Positions 11,300 through 23,138 are shown, counted from the stretch's first letter. The stretch: DNA of 64,000 nucleotides from Diploptera punctata (GCA_030220185.1 JASPKZ010004575.1:558001-622000); one strand, 5' to 3'. Numbers and translations are program-made. The notes: generated by a model from the sequence alone, not told the origin.

Positions 11300-11660
11300 A
11301 ACGTATTTACTCCTCTGTGCAACGGAAATGGATTTTATACGAAGGGCCGCAAGAATTTCAAGAAGAGGAAAAATTAGGAACTCAGTTATAAGGGAGAAAA
11401 TGAAGATTGAAGACACTATTTTAGATTATATTAAAACTCAGCAATTAAGATGGTACGGACATATCCAGCAAATGGAAGAGGATCGACTACCAAAATCTGT
11501 TTGGAATGGAAACCTGAGGGAAGACGAAGCAGAGGAAGACCTATAACCTCCTGTAGTCAGGGAATATGTTTATATATGAAGGACAAACATCTACAACCAG
11601 GAGATTGGATGGACCGACAAAATTGGCTACTAGGAATCGGACGATGTCAAAGACATTAAT
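11300..11660 (+). mobile_element. LINE ORF2 C-terminal fragment
   Basis: The frame MDFIRRAARISRRGKIRNSV continues with IKTQQLRWYGHIQQMEEDRL and is then frameshifted into LEWKPEGRRSRGRPITSCSQ. The arrangement is typical of the post-RT domain of insect LINEs; it is broken by one frameshift near 11510. Confidence 0.75.
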
Positions 11661-11999
11661 CAACCGATGATCTATCTATCTACTCCTCTGTGTGCCGGGT
11701 GAATTCTACCTGTACCAGCACAGCCATTATGCCTCTCTTAAAAATAACCAATGCACTGTAAAACCTTAAATTAACTTAAGTTCTGAGACCGATCTTTACT
11801 CTCAGTGCGCGAAATAATGATTAAATTTAAATGTTGAAAAACTCAAGTTTATGAGACTTTAAAACACAAAGAAAAAATAATGAATGGATGGATCCAAGGA
11901 AATGGTCAAATGAAGAGAAAGCTTAAAAATAAATAAATAAATAAATAAAGTAATGTGGGAGTGTTTTACAAGTACATGATAAAAAAATCTCCAAATTTC

Positions 12000-12180
12000 C
12001 GGACCGATGCTCTAAAGTCAAGCTCTAGCCGTTGCTAAAATCCTGGGGAATAATGATTTCAATGCATCTTCAGTTTGGCTGGACAGTTTTAAAAGACGAC
12101 ACAATGTAGTGTGGAATGAAATGTGTAGGGAATCAAAGGATGTGGACAGAAGTGTAGTTAGTGAGGGAAACCGAAACTGC
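12000..12180 (+). pseudogene. Tigger/CENP-B-type DNA-binding domain remnant
   Basis: The frame reads VAKILGNNDFNASSVWLDSF, KRRHNVVWNEMCRESKDVDR, then SVVSEG. The pattern N..F.AS..WL..F..RHN matches the second helix-turn-helix (Tc5/CENP-B box type) of pogo/Tigger transposases, and it lies within inverted repeats of that type. The catalytic domain does not follow before the right end. Confidence 0.65.
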
Positions 12181-12430
12181 ATAAGGATAAGCGCCATTTA
12201 AGAGACATTTTAAAATCTGACAAAACAGGACTGTTTTTTCGCGCGTTACCGTCGAAGTCGCTCGTACATACTATACTTTACTTTTCAACGGCAGCGGAAA
12301 CTACAATCAATCCAAGTTACGTAAAAAAGAGAAACACGCTACTCTATAATCTAAGATTAATAATATATTAGTTTTTATAACGCGGAAAAAAATTGGTCCC
12401 ATGCGATTCCGCTTTGAGCACGTTTTACTG

Positions 12431-12985
12431 TATTTCATTCCAAATGTTCCGAACAGTCATTTTGAAAATTTTACGTTCCACCGAAGTATACTTTATCTGT
12501 AAGTCTATTCCTGTTCTTATTTACGACATTAGGTCACTGTTGAGAGTTGACAGAGACCTCTACTATATGGCTGAATCTTAGTCAATCTCGCGTCTTTGGA
12601 AGAAGATTACACATTTCGGCATTGTCGAGCATAAAATCATACTGTCAATTCCTTTTAAAATGTCTATCTCCTCCAATACGCTTATCTTTGCTAAATTTTT
12701 CTCTTCATGGATTATTAAGAATGTTTTCAATACTTTCTATTTTATGTAATGACTGGCTTGAATTATTTGTTGAGTATAACTGAATTCGCTTCTGCATATT
12801 TAAACTCTTAAAAGTTCTTTAAACCTGATTTAAAATTTCTGCGTTCCGCCTATATAAAATTTATTTCATCCTCTATAAAAATGAAAAAAGAGACAGGAAC
12901 AGAATCAAAGCAACGGAAATGAAATTTCTCAGGATAGCAAGTATAGTCCACTCTTTTAGATCGAAAAAAAGAATGAAGAAATTTT
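12431..12985. other. No recognisable feature
   Basis: No gene seen in this AT-rich stretch. Confidence 0.4.
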
Positions 12986-13000
12986 AGAACAGTTAGAAGT

Positions 13001-13304
13001 TTTTTTCTAATAACACTAGGTTGTCTTTTATGACATTTCTGGCTTTCTCCCCTGGCATTGGTGGAAATGTTATCCATTTCTTAGTTTGGGGCACCTGGAA
13101 GGCGGAGTTACGTTACCCCGATGATGTGATGGGTGATAAATGATAATGAATTATCAGGAGAGTTCTTAACCTAAATTCCAGACCATGGGCAATCACAGGG
13201 ATAATTCCCTTTAAGGAAAAATTTCCATTGTTTGACCGGGAATCGAACCCGGGACCTCATGAACTACAGTCAGGAACGCTGACCACTAGCCCATGAGACT
13301 GGTC
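13001..13304 (-). mobile_element. tRNA-derived SINE, family D, 15-bp TSD
   Basis: Perfect 15-bp duplication agaacagttagaagt at 12986-13000 and 13305-13319. The minus strand gives an A-box-like gggctagtggtcagcg and a B box gggttcgattcc. A second copy lies at 59640-59955. Confidence 0.85.
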
Positions 13305-13324
13305 AGAACAGTTAGAAGTATAAT

Positions 13325-13505
13325 CTGTAGAAGGAAAACTCAACAGATATAAATTAAACTGGCTACACCATGTAAAAAGAATGGATAATTCAAGAATCCC
13401 AAAAATGATGATGCAATATAAACCCAAAGGACATGGTCGACCAGAGAGACCTCTTAAAAGACTGCTAGATTGGACCGAAACAGGAATACAAAGGCATAAT
13501 TCGTG
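13325..13505 (+). mobile_element. LINE ORF2 C-terminal fragment
   Basis: The frame LNWLHHVKRMDNSRIPKMMM continues with QYKPKGHGRPERPLKRLLDW, the same kind of tail as 6846-7000. The family D SINE inserted just upstream in this fragment. Confidence 0.7.
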
Positions 13506-13565
13506 ACGGATGATGATGATGATCTATAAACATAAGAAATCCATCATATGCCCTACTAATGGTAT

Positions 13566-13877
13566 AAAGTAAAGTAAAAGTAAAGTGATCCCACAACAGG
13601 CCCGGAGGCCCTTGGGGTAGTAGGAGGTTAAGGCTCCCACTTTTTCTAGACAATCGGCACTTTATGTCAGCCGGGTTGTCAGCCCTGCGTGACGGCCGCC
13701 TTTACCCCCAGAACAAGCGTCTGGTACTCATTTCCGTTAGAGGCTGAGTCGACCCCAGGGCCATAGTGCCGCCAGAAGGTTTGGGTCAGTTTAAAAATCC
13801 TGACCCCAACGGGACTTGAACCCTCGACCCTCTGGCTTGTAGCTCAGTGCCTTAACCACTACGCTACGGCGTGCCCC
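13566..13877 (-). mobile_element. tRNA-derived SINE, family B, 15-bp TSD
   Basis: Flanks ccctactaatggtat at 13551-13565 and 13878-13892 match. The minus-strand head carries the family A and B boxes and the body is full length, closely similar to 7033-7335. Confidence 0.9.
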
Positions 13878-13892
13878 CCCTACTAATGGTAT

Positions 13893-14725
13893 TAACAATT
13901 TAATGAAAATTCTATAATACTAAAGCATATATTTATATTTGTGTTGAAAAATAAATCAGTTTTGTTTCGATAAAGTTGGACACAAGTAAGAGCAATTGAG
14001 TATACTATTAAAGTCAAACAGAATATTAATGCGGGCAATTTATGTTAAAACAAACTTACATTGTACGATTTTACATACAATAAGTTAATTCGCAGAGCTC
14101 CTGTAACAAAACATTCCCCGGTGTATAAACAAAGGAACAGACAACTTGCCTGCTTTGCCTATAAAGTCCGTAGTAAATTGATTTTTCAATAAACTAAAAC
14201 TTGGCTAATTAAGATATAATGAGGGGCGTTTTTATTCTTCATCAACTCAAGGAATAAAATGTAAACATGGAGATTGCAAAACAGCGGTTAAAACTCGTGT
14301 GGCTCTTGTAAAAGGTTATGAAATCGATAGCTTCAAAATCAGACATAAAGACAATACAACTTTTCATTCTTAGGGTTCCGCTCGGTGGATAAACAGCGTT
14401 AAAGTAATCTTTTTCAATTTAGGTATTATTTCGACAGGCCACTTTACGTAGTTGATGAATACCTGCTTTATTATGTACAGGCTCTGAAATAATTGATGGC
14501 GCACCGATAATTTTCAAGTCTCAGAACGAAGTCACTGCGTATGATCAGAGATCAGCTATTTGGTTCACATGTATACAACTATTTGAGAAACTAAATCCGT
14601 TCTATTTCGTTATGTGTCGTGCAATGGAAAATAATTTCGTGTAAATAAGTGGTGTGGTAAATACTGAAAATAAAACAAAGCAAAAGCAATGAAAAAAAAT
14701 TAATTGAAATAAGAACGAGAAAAAA
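13893..14725. other. No recognisable feature
   Basis: AT-rich, no gene or repeat assignment. Confidence 0.4.
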
Positions 14726-14729
14726 AAAG

Positions 14730-14812
14730 CATGACAGCAGGGTCGTATACGCGACCTCATGCACGGGGAACAGAAGCTCCCTCCACTAGACCACAACCAC
14801 CTCTCCTAGAAA
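14730..14812 (-). repeat. Degenerate tRNA-like SINE head
   Basis: Read on the minus strand, ggtggttgtggtctagtgga followed about 40 nt later by ggtcgcgtatacgacc resembles A and B boxes of a tRNA-derived head. The B box is degenerate. It could be chance. Confidence 0.35.
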
Positions 14813-15033
14813 TTGTCTATATGAAGCGATGCAGTACTTCTGGACTTACTTGTATAATGAACTTAGATATTAACTTAATTTAAATTAATCAGACGCATTT
14901 TGTATTAGTAATGGAAATAAATAATTTTATTATGCCATGTGTTTTGTAAACAGAGTAATGAGACGTTACAATCGTTATTCATTTATATATATGAGCTGTT
15001 TCCTTTAATGTATATATTTCCATATATTCCATT

Positions 15034-15304
15034 CCATAGTAATTCTGTCCGAGGACAGGTCTTTCACTGCATTCATAGCATTTTCGTGCTATGCTTTGCA
15101 GCTTTACTAGGGAACTGTAGGTGTGGTAGCTTCCCGTTTCTTTCCACACAGGTGAAGAATGGTGATGATAATGACAAGGATGATAATGATGATGGCCGGA
15201 TGATTTTCGGGGACCATTGGACCCTAAGCTTCCTGACATTTATCTTACAGGTGAGGAAATACCCCAAAAAAATCTCACCCAGGAGCCTGTCCCGACCGGG
15301 AATA
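15034..15304 (-). mobile_element. SINE family A, head-truncated
   Basis: The body matches the copies at 2478 and 17911 from catagtaattctg through ctgacatttatcttacaggtg to cccgaccggga. The A box part of the head is missing. Confidence 0.8.
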
Positions 15305-15339
15305 TTTCCATATATATATATCATCATCATCATCATTAT

Positions 15340-15700
15340 CATGAACAAAATCGTTTTAGGCCATGTGGCCTGTACGGTAAACCTAGCGAAGATGGTCTTG
15401 ATCTTTCCACCGATGTTTTGGTCTTCCTTGGTCCCTATGTCCAGTTGGGGTATATTGGAACGCCAATTTTGGAAGTCTATTTCTTGCCATTCTCCCCAGA
15501 TGATTTTTCCATTCTTGTTGGTATCTTTGTATATCTTCATTCAAACTTGTTACTCCAAGTTTTCCTCTGATAATATTGTTCCTTTGGTGATCCAGTCTAT
15601 TAACTCCTAACAATGATCGTAAGAAGCGCATTTGGCTTACTTGAAGTTTATGAGAGTTTCTTTTATTTAAAATCCAAATTTGACTTCCATATTTTAGAGC
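15340..15700 (-). mobile_element. LINE ORF2 C-terminal fragment
   Basis: The minus strand encodes MRFLRSLLGVNRLDHQRNNI, YQQEWKNHLGRMARNRLPKL, then GHRDQGRPKHRWKDQ. This is a post-RT tail of a non-LTR element, different in sequence from the 9940 family. Confidence 0.7.
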
Positions 15701-15702
15701 AG

Positions 15703-15751
<49 letters not shown>

Positions 15752-15752
15752 A
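15701..15752. repeat. (AT)n microsatellite
   Basis: TA dinucleotide run next to a tRNA-like SINE. Confidence 0.95.
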
Positions 15753-16022
15753 ATTTATTTATATAACGAAGCCTGGTAACATGTAGGCATTATGAAAATT
15801 AACGACCTGACCGGAATCGAACGTGGGCCCGCGTTGTCGGAAAAAGAGCATCTTACCGACTGCCCCACTTAAGTGAATGATACGGATATTGCATGAAGAG
15901 AGACTTACGCCATCCGCTTTGTACTCAAACGAGTCAGAACATGTAACAACGTACTGGTGTGAATCGCTCTTCAAAACTCGTAACTTTCCATCAACAAGAG
16001 TGGCGCCATCATTTTTTTTCAA
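15753..16022 (-). mobile_element. tRNA-like SINE
   Basis: The minus strand shows tggggcagtcggtaagatgc as an A-box region and cgttcgattcc as a B box about 35 nt later, ending in an (AT)n tail. No second copy is evident in the window. Confidence 0.6.
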
Positions 16023-16199
16023 AGGCTGTACATACGGTAGAGGAGTGTAAATGTATTTAAAAAATACACGCGCACATGTTGTATAGTGTAAGTGTAGAGC
16101 TGTTTCTCTACGTTAGACGTATAATATTAAAGAAAGACGTAAATAAGTATAACAGTTGCTATTGTCTTATTCAGAAAATTGGTTTATGTTAGTATAAGA

Positions 16200-16556
16200 T
16201 GGAATCAATCTTAAGTACTTTATTCTCAAATATTCATAATATGAGGTGAATAGAGAAAACTTAATAATACTGACCTCCGTGATCTTTATAGGAAATCGAA
16301 TGAAATAAGTAGATCTCGCAGACTGTGATGGGCAAGACATGGAATCGAATGGCGAATGAAAGAGTGTCGTGGGATTCTTTTATGAAAACCAGAGGGAAAG
16401 AGTTAGAGAGACAGATGAAGAATGGGGTGAGAGAATAACATGAACGGTGGTTGGAGAGATGTAAATTATGTTACACCGAGAATGAAGTGAAAATATTAGC
16501 TCAGGATAGGGATGTATGGAGAATTCATGTCCGCGCGACCATGAACCTCTGGTGAG
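16200..16556 (+). mobile_element. LINE ORF2 C-terminal pseudogene fragment
   Basis: Nucleotide similarity to the 9940-10720 family in the opposite orientation (ggatctttataggaaatcga and tcaggatagggatgtatgga regions), with many indels and no long open frame. Confidence 0.65.
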
Positions 16557-16774
16557 AGAATTAAGCTTTAGTTAGTATTTATACTTAAAGACGCTCTTTC
16601 ACAGCTAAGGTCATTATCATTACAATTTATTTCTGGGCGTGAAGAGGCCGACAAATTTTACTCAGACGCCTCCCTTTTATGATCTTGAAGTTACTTAACG
16701 TGTCTTAAATCAAATACATAACACATGGTTTCAGTTATTTTCAGAAGGAACTCATGAAAAAACTCCATGGCTTG

Positions 16775-17125
16775 ACAGACGCTATAGAAGAATCTTGGCC
16801 TACCAGCCGACTGCTCGCCTCACATCCACATGAGTTAATCATCTAGCCTGTTTAGGGGTGACATGAGGTCAGCATGTCGTGTTCCAGCCGCTATAGCTTA
16901 ATTTCTCAACTTGGAGCATCTAGTTATTGTAGTTACCCAGTTACTCACGAGCTGGGTAGACACCGGTCCCATACTGGCCGAAATTCCACGACAAAATGTC
17001 TTTCTCCATTGGGACCGAGACCAGCACAAATCCAGTGCTTTAAACCGCTCGAAAAACTGAAGAAACTCATACTCAGGATTTTTACATCTTAAAAGTCCAA
17101 CCGAGTTTGAACCCGCGAACCCCCA
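16775..17125 (-). mobile_element. SINE family C
   Basis: Minus-strand relative of the full copy at 58672-59022, with shared blocks ggggtgacatgaggtcagca and ccggtcccatactggccgaa. It is diverged and the head is poorly preserved. Confidence 0.7.
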
Positions 17126-17194
17126 AATAAGGTAATATGAGTGCTACACTGGTTTATATCGCTTCATCATAAAAAAAAAAAACTAAATATATGT

Positions 17195-17870
17195 TTGACA
17201 CATAGAAATACATTATATAATGTAAATAGACAGTTGATGACAAATGAGAGAAATTTTGAAGAAGTGGCTGAATTTAAATACCTAGGAACGATAATGATTA
17301 CAAATAGGAATGAGATGCATAAACAAATTAAAAATACGCTCAATTCTTCTATTTTTTATTATGCATTACAGGGACTCTTGTCATCCCTACTTCTCTAAAA
17401 AACATTAAATTTGAAATATATAAAACTGTTATTCTCCCAGTTATATTATATGGATGCAAAACAAGTAGAAAGTATTACGAGTATTTGAGAATAAGGTTCT
17501 TAGCAAAACTTTTTGGACCAAAGAGATATGAACAGACAGGCGATTGGAGAAGACTACATAACAATGAGCTATATGATATTTATAGGAAACCAGATATAAT
17601 AAGAACAGTTAAGTCTCGTAGACTGCGATGGGCAGGATATGTGGCACGAATGGGTAATGAAAGAGGGGCTGGGAGTTTCTTGTAGGAAAGCCAGAGGAAA
17701 AACACCCAGTTGGTAGACCAAAGAATGAGGTGTGACAATAACATTAACTATGATTTGAGGAAGTAGATTATACAGGGAATGATTGGAAAGCATTAGCTCA
17801 GGATAGGGATGTATGGAGAGCTTATGTCCGCGCGGCCATGAACCTACGGATTCGATAGTGCCAGTGAGTT
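17195..17870 (+). mobile_element. LINE ORF2 C-terminal pseudogene
   Basis: Same family as 9940-10720. Blocks NFEEVAEFKYLGTIMITNRN, then RRLHNNELYDIYRKPDIIRT and SRRLRWAGYVARMGNERGAG appear in different frames. The 3' end reaches the codons for RVRAAMNL-like residues near 17850. Confidence 0.75.
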
Positions 17871-17910
17871 AGTTTATCTCTTTATCTCTCTCTCTCTATA
17901 TATAAATATA

Positions 17911-18251
17911 CATCCATAGTAATTCTGCCCGAAGGCAGGTCCTTCACTGCAATCATAGCATTTTCATGCTATGCTTGCAGCTTCACTAGGGAATTGTGTA
18001 GGTGTGGTAGCTTCCCGTTGCTTTCCACACCGGTGAAGGATGATAATGATAATGGTAAGGATGATACTGATAAGGATGATGGCCATATGATTTCGGGGAC
18101 CGTTTGGGCCTTAAAGTTTTCCTGACATTTGTCTTACAGGTGAGGAAAAACCCCGATAAAAACCTCACCCAGAAAAACTGCCCCGACCCGGGGATCGAAC
18201 CCGGGCCCGCTGCGTGACAAGGCAGCACGCTACCTCGAGACCACAGCGGTG

Positions 18252-18253
<2 letters not shown>
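17911..18253 (-). mobile_element. SINE family A, full length
   Basis: From catagtaattctgcccgaag to the head (plus-strand gatcgaacccgggcccgct, then cgctacctcgagaccacagc). The A and B boxes are intact on the minus strand. It is followed by (CT)n and (AT)n tracts. Confidence 0.85.

Positions 18254-18322
<69 letters not shown>
18254..18322. repeat. (TC)n and (AT)n microsatellite
   Basis: CT run followed by TA run adjoining the SINE head. Confidence 0.95.
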
Positions 18323-18325
<3 letters not shown>

Positions 18326-18929
18326 TTTTTTTAGAATGCAGTGAATAATATTCTTTATACATTTTATTGTATTTTTTACCGAAATTAGAATTCATGCAGC
18401 AGTATTGACATTCAATACGGAACATGCGTAAACAATAAAAACACATTTTCAGAATGACCGCAAGTTCAGAAACCAAACAGAAGAATATTGAAATTCGTTC
18501 TTCTTTGTCGTGTCATGATTGAAGAAGCCACTTGACGACATAAACTGTTCAAAATAACAAAACATTCAAAAAATATGTAGGAGGGTATTGAATACACAGC
18601 CTTATGATTGATCAACTATACGTATATTATTTGAGGTATAGGCTTAGTTGACAATTTCATAACATATAAACGTCATATTACAATTCGTATTTTCAGAGTA
18701 AAATGCAGTTGAGCAGACAGTACTGGTACAATAGTCTATAACTTATATTATCGGTTCTCAAACTGGGGAAATCTCGATTCTAAACGGTTCGTGGACGCGA
18801 AATAGTGTTTTACTTAACGGCACTCTTTAAAACAACTCACCTCACTAGCGTCACAGTTCAAATCTGAGAGTAAAAGGACTTCTTATTTCAGGCTGTATGT
18901 TTCTTACTTTCCGTAAATCTACTACACGG
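18323..18929. other. No recognisable feature
   Basis: AT-rich, no gene seen. Confidence 0.4.
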
Positions 18930-19260
18930 TCCTGACATCATGGCCGAGCGGTAAAATGCATCATGCCTTGGCGCAGAGCTACGAGACGCTCTTATTCTAG
19001 TCCCTATTGGGAAGAAAATTTTCTCTTGCAATTTCGATTAACATGGGACCAGTGCCACTCAGCATCTTCATACATTTGGATAGCTACGATAACTAGCAGC
19101 TTCGGGTTGATAAAACCAGCCATAACGACTGAGGGACCTGCTGACCAAATGTCTCCCCCTTTACTAAATGATTGTCTAACTCTCTATATGGCACATGTGG
19201 AAAAGATCAGAAACTGGTTGGTAAACCATGGGCCTTATAGGTTAATCGCGCCATGGAGAC
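18930..19260 (+). mobile_element. SINE family C, diverged
   Basis: The head tggccgagcggtaaaatgca with cttggcgcagagctacgaga, and the body catgggaccagtgccactca, match 58672-59022. The LINE at 19264 follows directly. Confidence 0.75.
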
Positions 19261-19263
19261 ATA

Positions 19264-20222
19264 TACTTACTTACACACTGGCACTATCGAACCCGTAGGT
19301 TCATGGCAGCGCGGACATAAACTCTCCATACATCCCTATCCCGAGCTAATAATTTCCAATCATTCCCTGTATAATCTACTTCCCTCAAATCATAGTTAAT
19401 GTTATTCTCCCACCTCATTTGGTCTACCAACTGGGCGTTTTCCTTCTGGCTTTCCTACAAGAAGCTTCCATGCAAGTCTTTCATTACCCATACGCGCAAC
19501 ATGTCCTGCCCATCGCAGTCTACGAGACTTAACTGTTCTTATTATATCTGGCTTCCTATAAAGATCATGTAGTTCATTGTTATGTAGTCTTCTCCATTCA
19601 CCTGTCTGTTCATCTCTCTTTAGTCCAAAAATTTTGCTAAGAACTTTATTCTCAAATACTCGTAATCTCATTTCCTCCCTTAGAGTAAGAGTCAATGTTT
19701 CGCACCCATATAATATAACTCGTAGAGTTTTATACATTTTCAGTTTAACATTTTTTGAAAGGAGTTGGGACATCAAGAGTCTCTGTAATGCAGAAGAGCA
19801 CGCATTTCCAGAATTGAGCCTATGTTTAATTTCATTGTGCATCTCATTCCTATTTGTAAATATTGCTCCTAGGTATTTGAATTCAGCCACTTCCCCAAAA
19901 TTTCCCTCATTTGTCATTTAGCTGTCCATTTCAATTATATAATGTATTTCTACGTGTGACCATATATTTAGTTTCATTGATATTTACTTCCAGTCCTAAT
20001 TTCTTAGTGTTACTCGATAGTGTGTGCGTGTTGTCCTTTAGTATCTCCTCGCTATCGGCCAATAGTACTACATCATCAACATAAACAGCTTATTAATACC
20101 ATTGAGTTGTAGGCCTTCCTCATTCTCTAAAGATGTAATGGCATGCTCTAGTACAAAATTAAATAGTAGAGGAGATAGTGCATCTCCTTGCTTCAACCCA
20201 TTCTGGATTTCAAAAGTGTCCG
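19264..20222 (-). mobile_element. LINE ORF2 fragment including RT palm remnant
   Basis: The C-terminal frame (171 codons) contains EVAEFKYLGAIFTNRNEMHN, LYGCETLTLTLREEMRLRVF and SRRLRWAGHVARMGNERLAW. Further upstream on the minus strand comes GLKQGDALSPLLFNFVLEHA, then a frameshifted DD-box region (coding for an Asp-Asp-Val-Val-Leu-Leu-Ala run out of frame). The GLKQGDALSP and following motifs are from the reverse-transcriptase palm, so this is the longest ORF2 piece in the window. Frameshifts make it inactive. Confidence 0.85.
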
Positions 20223-20559
20223 GTCATATACTGTACTTATTTATGTTAAAAGGATTGAATGAGAGGTTTTATCCTTCGGCCGGAATTTCGAAACAAATTC
20301 GTGAAATTATTTCAATTCCTGCAATTTACAATTATTTTATATTAAGTCTAATTTCATCGAAAAATGTGTTCACTGTCTTTAATTTATGTTGTTTGCACTC
20401 TCTATGATTCTGTTTCCATTATCGTTGACTTCTCGTTCCCCGTATTTTCCTACTACTTCATCACTGTTTCTTCTACCTACTTTCCCATTTAAGTCTCTCG
20501 TTAGTCTCATTACTTCGTTTCTCTATTTGTTCCACTATCTTTGAATGGTATAGGCAAAG
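20223..20559. other. No recognisable feature
   Basis: No gene seen; possibly more 5' LINE sequence, too decayed to call. Confidence 0.35.
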
Positions 20560-21075
20560 AGAATATAAAGCATAGAATTGAACTGGGTAGCAAAATAATA
20601 TCATCGTTAAATTCCATATGATGGGATAAGCATATTTGGAAAGACACAAAAAATGTATTGGTAAAACATTGGTGGAATCTGTTACAGTGTATAGAAGTGA
20701 GGTATGGACAATCAATAAGTACTACAAGAATAGACTAATAGCTCTAGAAATGTTACTTACGCAGAAGTGCCAGAAGTCAAAATTAGAACATGTCACAAAT
20801 AAGGAAATTAGAAACATTATGGAAGCAGAAGAAAACATAATTGAAAGAATTGAGAAGGAATTAAAATGGTTAGGTCATATTTTAAGAATGGAAGATCGAT
20901 GACCGAAACTACTATATCAATGGCACCGAGCAGAAAGAAGAAAAGAGGAAGACCAAAGTTAACATGGAAGGAAAGCATGAAGATAGTAATGCAAGCAAGA
21001 GGGCCAAGAACGTAGGCTTTGGAGATCTGGCACAGGAAGACGGCAGCAGCTGTAAAAACCCCGAAGATAGATATA
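20560..21075 (+). mobile_element. LINE ORF2 C-terminal fragment (second family)
   Basis: The 88-codon frame includes VESVTVYRSEVWTINKYYKN, KLEHVTNKEIRNIMEAEENI, then IERIEKELKWLGHILRMEDR. After a stop the tail continues with a basic stretch and GTGRRQQL. This is the post-RT region of a non-LTR element distinct from the 9940 family. Confidence 0.75.
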
Positions 21076-21169
21076 TAGAAGTCTAATTTCATTATTTTTA
21101 ATAAATAAACATTAACATGTACCGATAACACCCCAAATATTCTCAGAATGAACTGGCCCGTCTGTTGAA

Positions 21170-21430
21170 GTTATTTTCAATTTTTGAAATTGATTAACTT
21201 TGAAATTCCCGGGGAGAATGACCTGGTTTCGAGGTTTCTCAGTCTGCCAAAGGAAGGAGCGAAGGACGGCTCATCAAGACGACAGAACAACGGTCGTGAC
21301 GATACTGAGGATGAAACAGAAACTATGTTCCAAAATTAGTTTATAGTCAAATAAGTAGAACAATATGAGGTGAGTGATAAAAAAAATTCTACCTAAATAA
21401 AGTAATGTATTAATATATAATTTATTTTAG
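21170..21430 (+). mobile_element. Penelope-like element 3' remnant (ACTAGT family)
   Basis: The frame reads LINFEIPGENDLVSRFLSLP, then KEGAKDGSSRRQNN, the same C-terminal stretch as the copy near 58200. It is followed by a decayed hammerhead and the family tail atatgaggtgagtgataaa. Confidence 0.75.
21302..21344 (+). ncRNA. Decayed hammerhead motif (ACTAGT family)
   Basis: Core CTGAGGA is intact and stem II ends GTTCC, but GAAA has become AAAA and stem III is ATTAGT, so catalysis is not expected. Stem I ATA/TAT is kept. Confidence 0.5.
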
Positions 21431-21437
21431 AAAAAAA

Positions 21438-21700
21438 ATTAAAGCTCGGACCAGGATTCCAACCCCGGATCTCTGACTCTGCGGTTTCAGACAATATCTT
21501 GTCTGCCGGTATCAAAGAAATTTGAAATTATATGAGGTGAGTCGTTAAAAATATGTTTTCCACTCACTATTAATTAATAAATTTGGTGGTCAAATGGTAA
21601 TGAGAAAAATTTATGCCTGAACCGGGAATTGAACCCCGAACCTTCAGCTTTCCGTGCTGATGCTCTTAACCATTGAGCTAATCCAGGCTTCCTTCCCATC
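21438..21700 (-). repeat. Two tRNA-like segments between PLE tails
   Basis: Segments near 21445-21520 and 21612-21690 read on the minus strand as tRNA-like. The second has gcctggattagctcaatggt, ttaagagcat and a B box gggttcaattccc. Between them lies a PLE tail (tatgaggtgagtcgttaaaa near 21532). They are probably SINE heads inserted in or beside PLE sequence rather than tRNA genes. Confidence 0.5.
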
Positions 21701-22964
21701 CAAGCATAAATCCTTCCTTTACCTTACTGTCTTGGTCCCACATTCAAATGCTATGAATCATCATTCACAAATACACAATAAATGGCTTCTTCCTGAAGAA
21801 GACATGAAGGGACTCCACATAACTATAGCATTATTTATTAAATTAATATTAAGAAGCTAAAGCTGTTACTATGATTGAAATAAGTATATTAAAGTACACT
21901 ACTAAATTATTGTAATAAATTTGGTGGTGTTTGCATTTCAACAATAATGCTCTGCAAAGAGTCAACTAACAGACTTTTTAAAATTCAGCCCTTACTAGAT
22001 TTTTTCCTTGAAAGATTTCAGACAGTTTATGAACCAAATCAACAACTTTCATTGGATGAGGCTATGATTCTTTGGAAAGGGAGGCTTCGTATACGAACAT
22101 ATAATCCAGGGAAAATAATAAAATTTGGTCTGCTTGTTCGTGTGGTTACAGAAAGCACTTCTGGCTATATTGGGAATTTAGAAATTTATTCAGGGCAAGG
22201 AAAAAAATTACAGGATACTATTTTGACCCTGTTAGAACCTTACCTTGATCAAAATTACCAAGTATATCAAAACAACTACTATAATAGTGTAGATATTGCT
22301 CAAAATCTCCTTTCTAGACATGTATGTGGAACAATCAGGGTGAACAGAGGTCTTCCTCTAGATTTGAAAAATGAATGAGTCTCTCAAACGTGGGGAAAGT
22401 ACGTTCAGGCAAAAAGGCGATATTCTTCTTCACTGCTGGAAGGATACTCGTGTTGTCAACATGATATCCACAATTCATAATTCATCTATGGTTGGTTGAT
22501 GTTCCCAGGAGAAATGAAGAAGTAAAACAGAAACCCATTTGTATTATTCAATATAATAAACACATGAAGGGTGTTGACAGAGCTGATCAGTACTTGTCCT
22601 ATTACTCTATTCTAAGGAAAACTGTAAAGTGGTCAAAGAAAGTTTCATTGTGGCTTATCAATTGTGCTCTGTTTAATTCATTTCAAGTATATAAGAAATT
22701 AAATACTTCTACAAATCTTCATTATAAAGACTTTCTGCTACAAGTGGTAAAAGACTGGGCTACAGATACCAGATAAGATGGAGGAAGTAGTCAGACACAG
22801 ACTTCACACTACTAGAAACATCAACACCAACCCCACATGTGGACCCTCCCTGGAAGGCTTTTGGGTGATATGCAAAAACATGTTCTCGAAACAATTGTGA
22901 AAAGTGAGAAAGGCAAGAGAAAATACCCTGCTATGAGGTGCCATGTTTGTGCAACACACAAAAA

Positions 22965-23138
22965 TTCTCACAACCAAGTCAGTGCTTCAACAAGGGTCAA
23001 CAAGTACGGACCTAATGCATTCTGCTGATGATGGGACTAGTGCCGAAAGGCCTACAGCGTTTTAAAATAACTTAAGTTGAGGAGATGGACCTACAAGGTA
23101 ACTATTTTATAGTTTTTAACCGTAAATTATATTACTGT
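22965..23138 (+). mobile_element. 174-bp PLE insertion inside piggyBac, 9-bp TSD
   Basis: acacaaaaa occurs at 22956-22964 and again at 23139-23147. Removing the interval restores the piggyBac reading frame across the C-terminal zinc-binding domain. The insert carries a hammerhead motif and the phrase aagttgaggagatggacct shared with the AGCGCT-family PLEs. Confidence 0.85.
23022..23057 (+). ncRNA. Hammerhead-ribozyme motif (AGGCCT family)
   Basis: Stem I CTG/CAG, core CTGATGA, T, stem II GGGAC-TA-GTGCC (one mismatch), GAAA, palindromic AGGCCT, A17. Predicted cleavage is after 23054. All core positions match the consensus; only stem II is weakened. Confidence 0.7.

Larger units (their letters stand above)
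8798..12430 (+). mobile_element. pogo/Tigger-type DNA transposon with nested insertions
   Basis: The left end cagtaaaacttgcttaatcc (8798) and the right end (12430, inverted cagtaaaacgtgctcaaagc) form terminal inverted repeats flanked by TA on both sides. Inside, near 12000-12180, is a transposase DNA-binding region. A LINE has inserted at 9940-10720. The transposase core with the DDE triad is not visible, so the element appears internally deleted or replaced. Confidence 0.65.

Noticed and set aside
14939..15610. 223-codon plus-strand frame
   Set aside because: Runs antisense through a SINE and a LINE fragment; a shadow frame.
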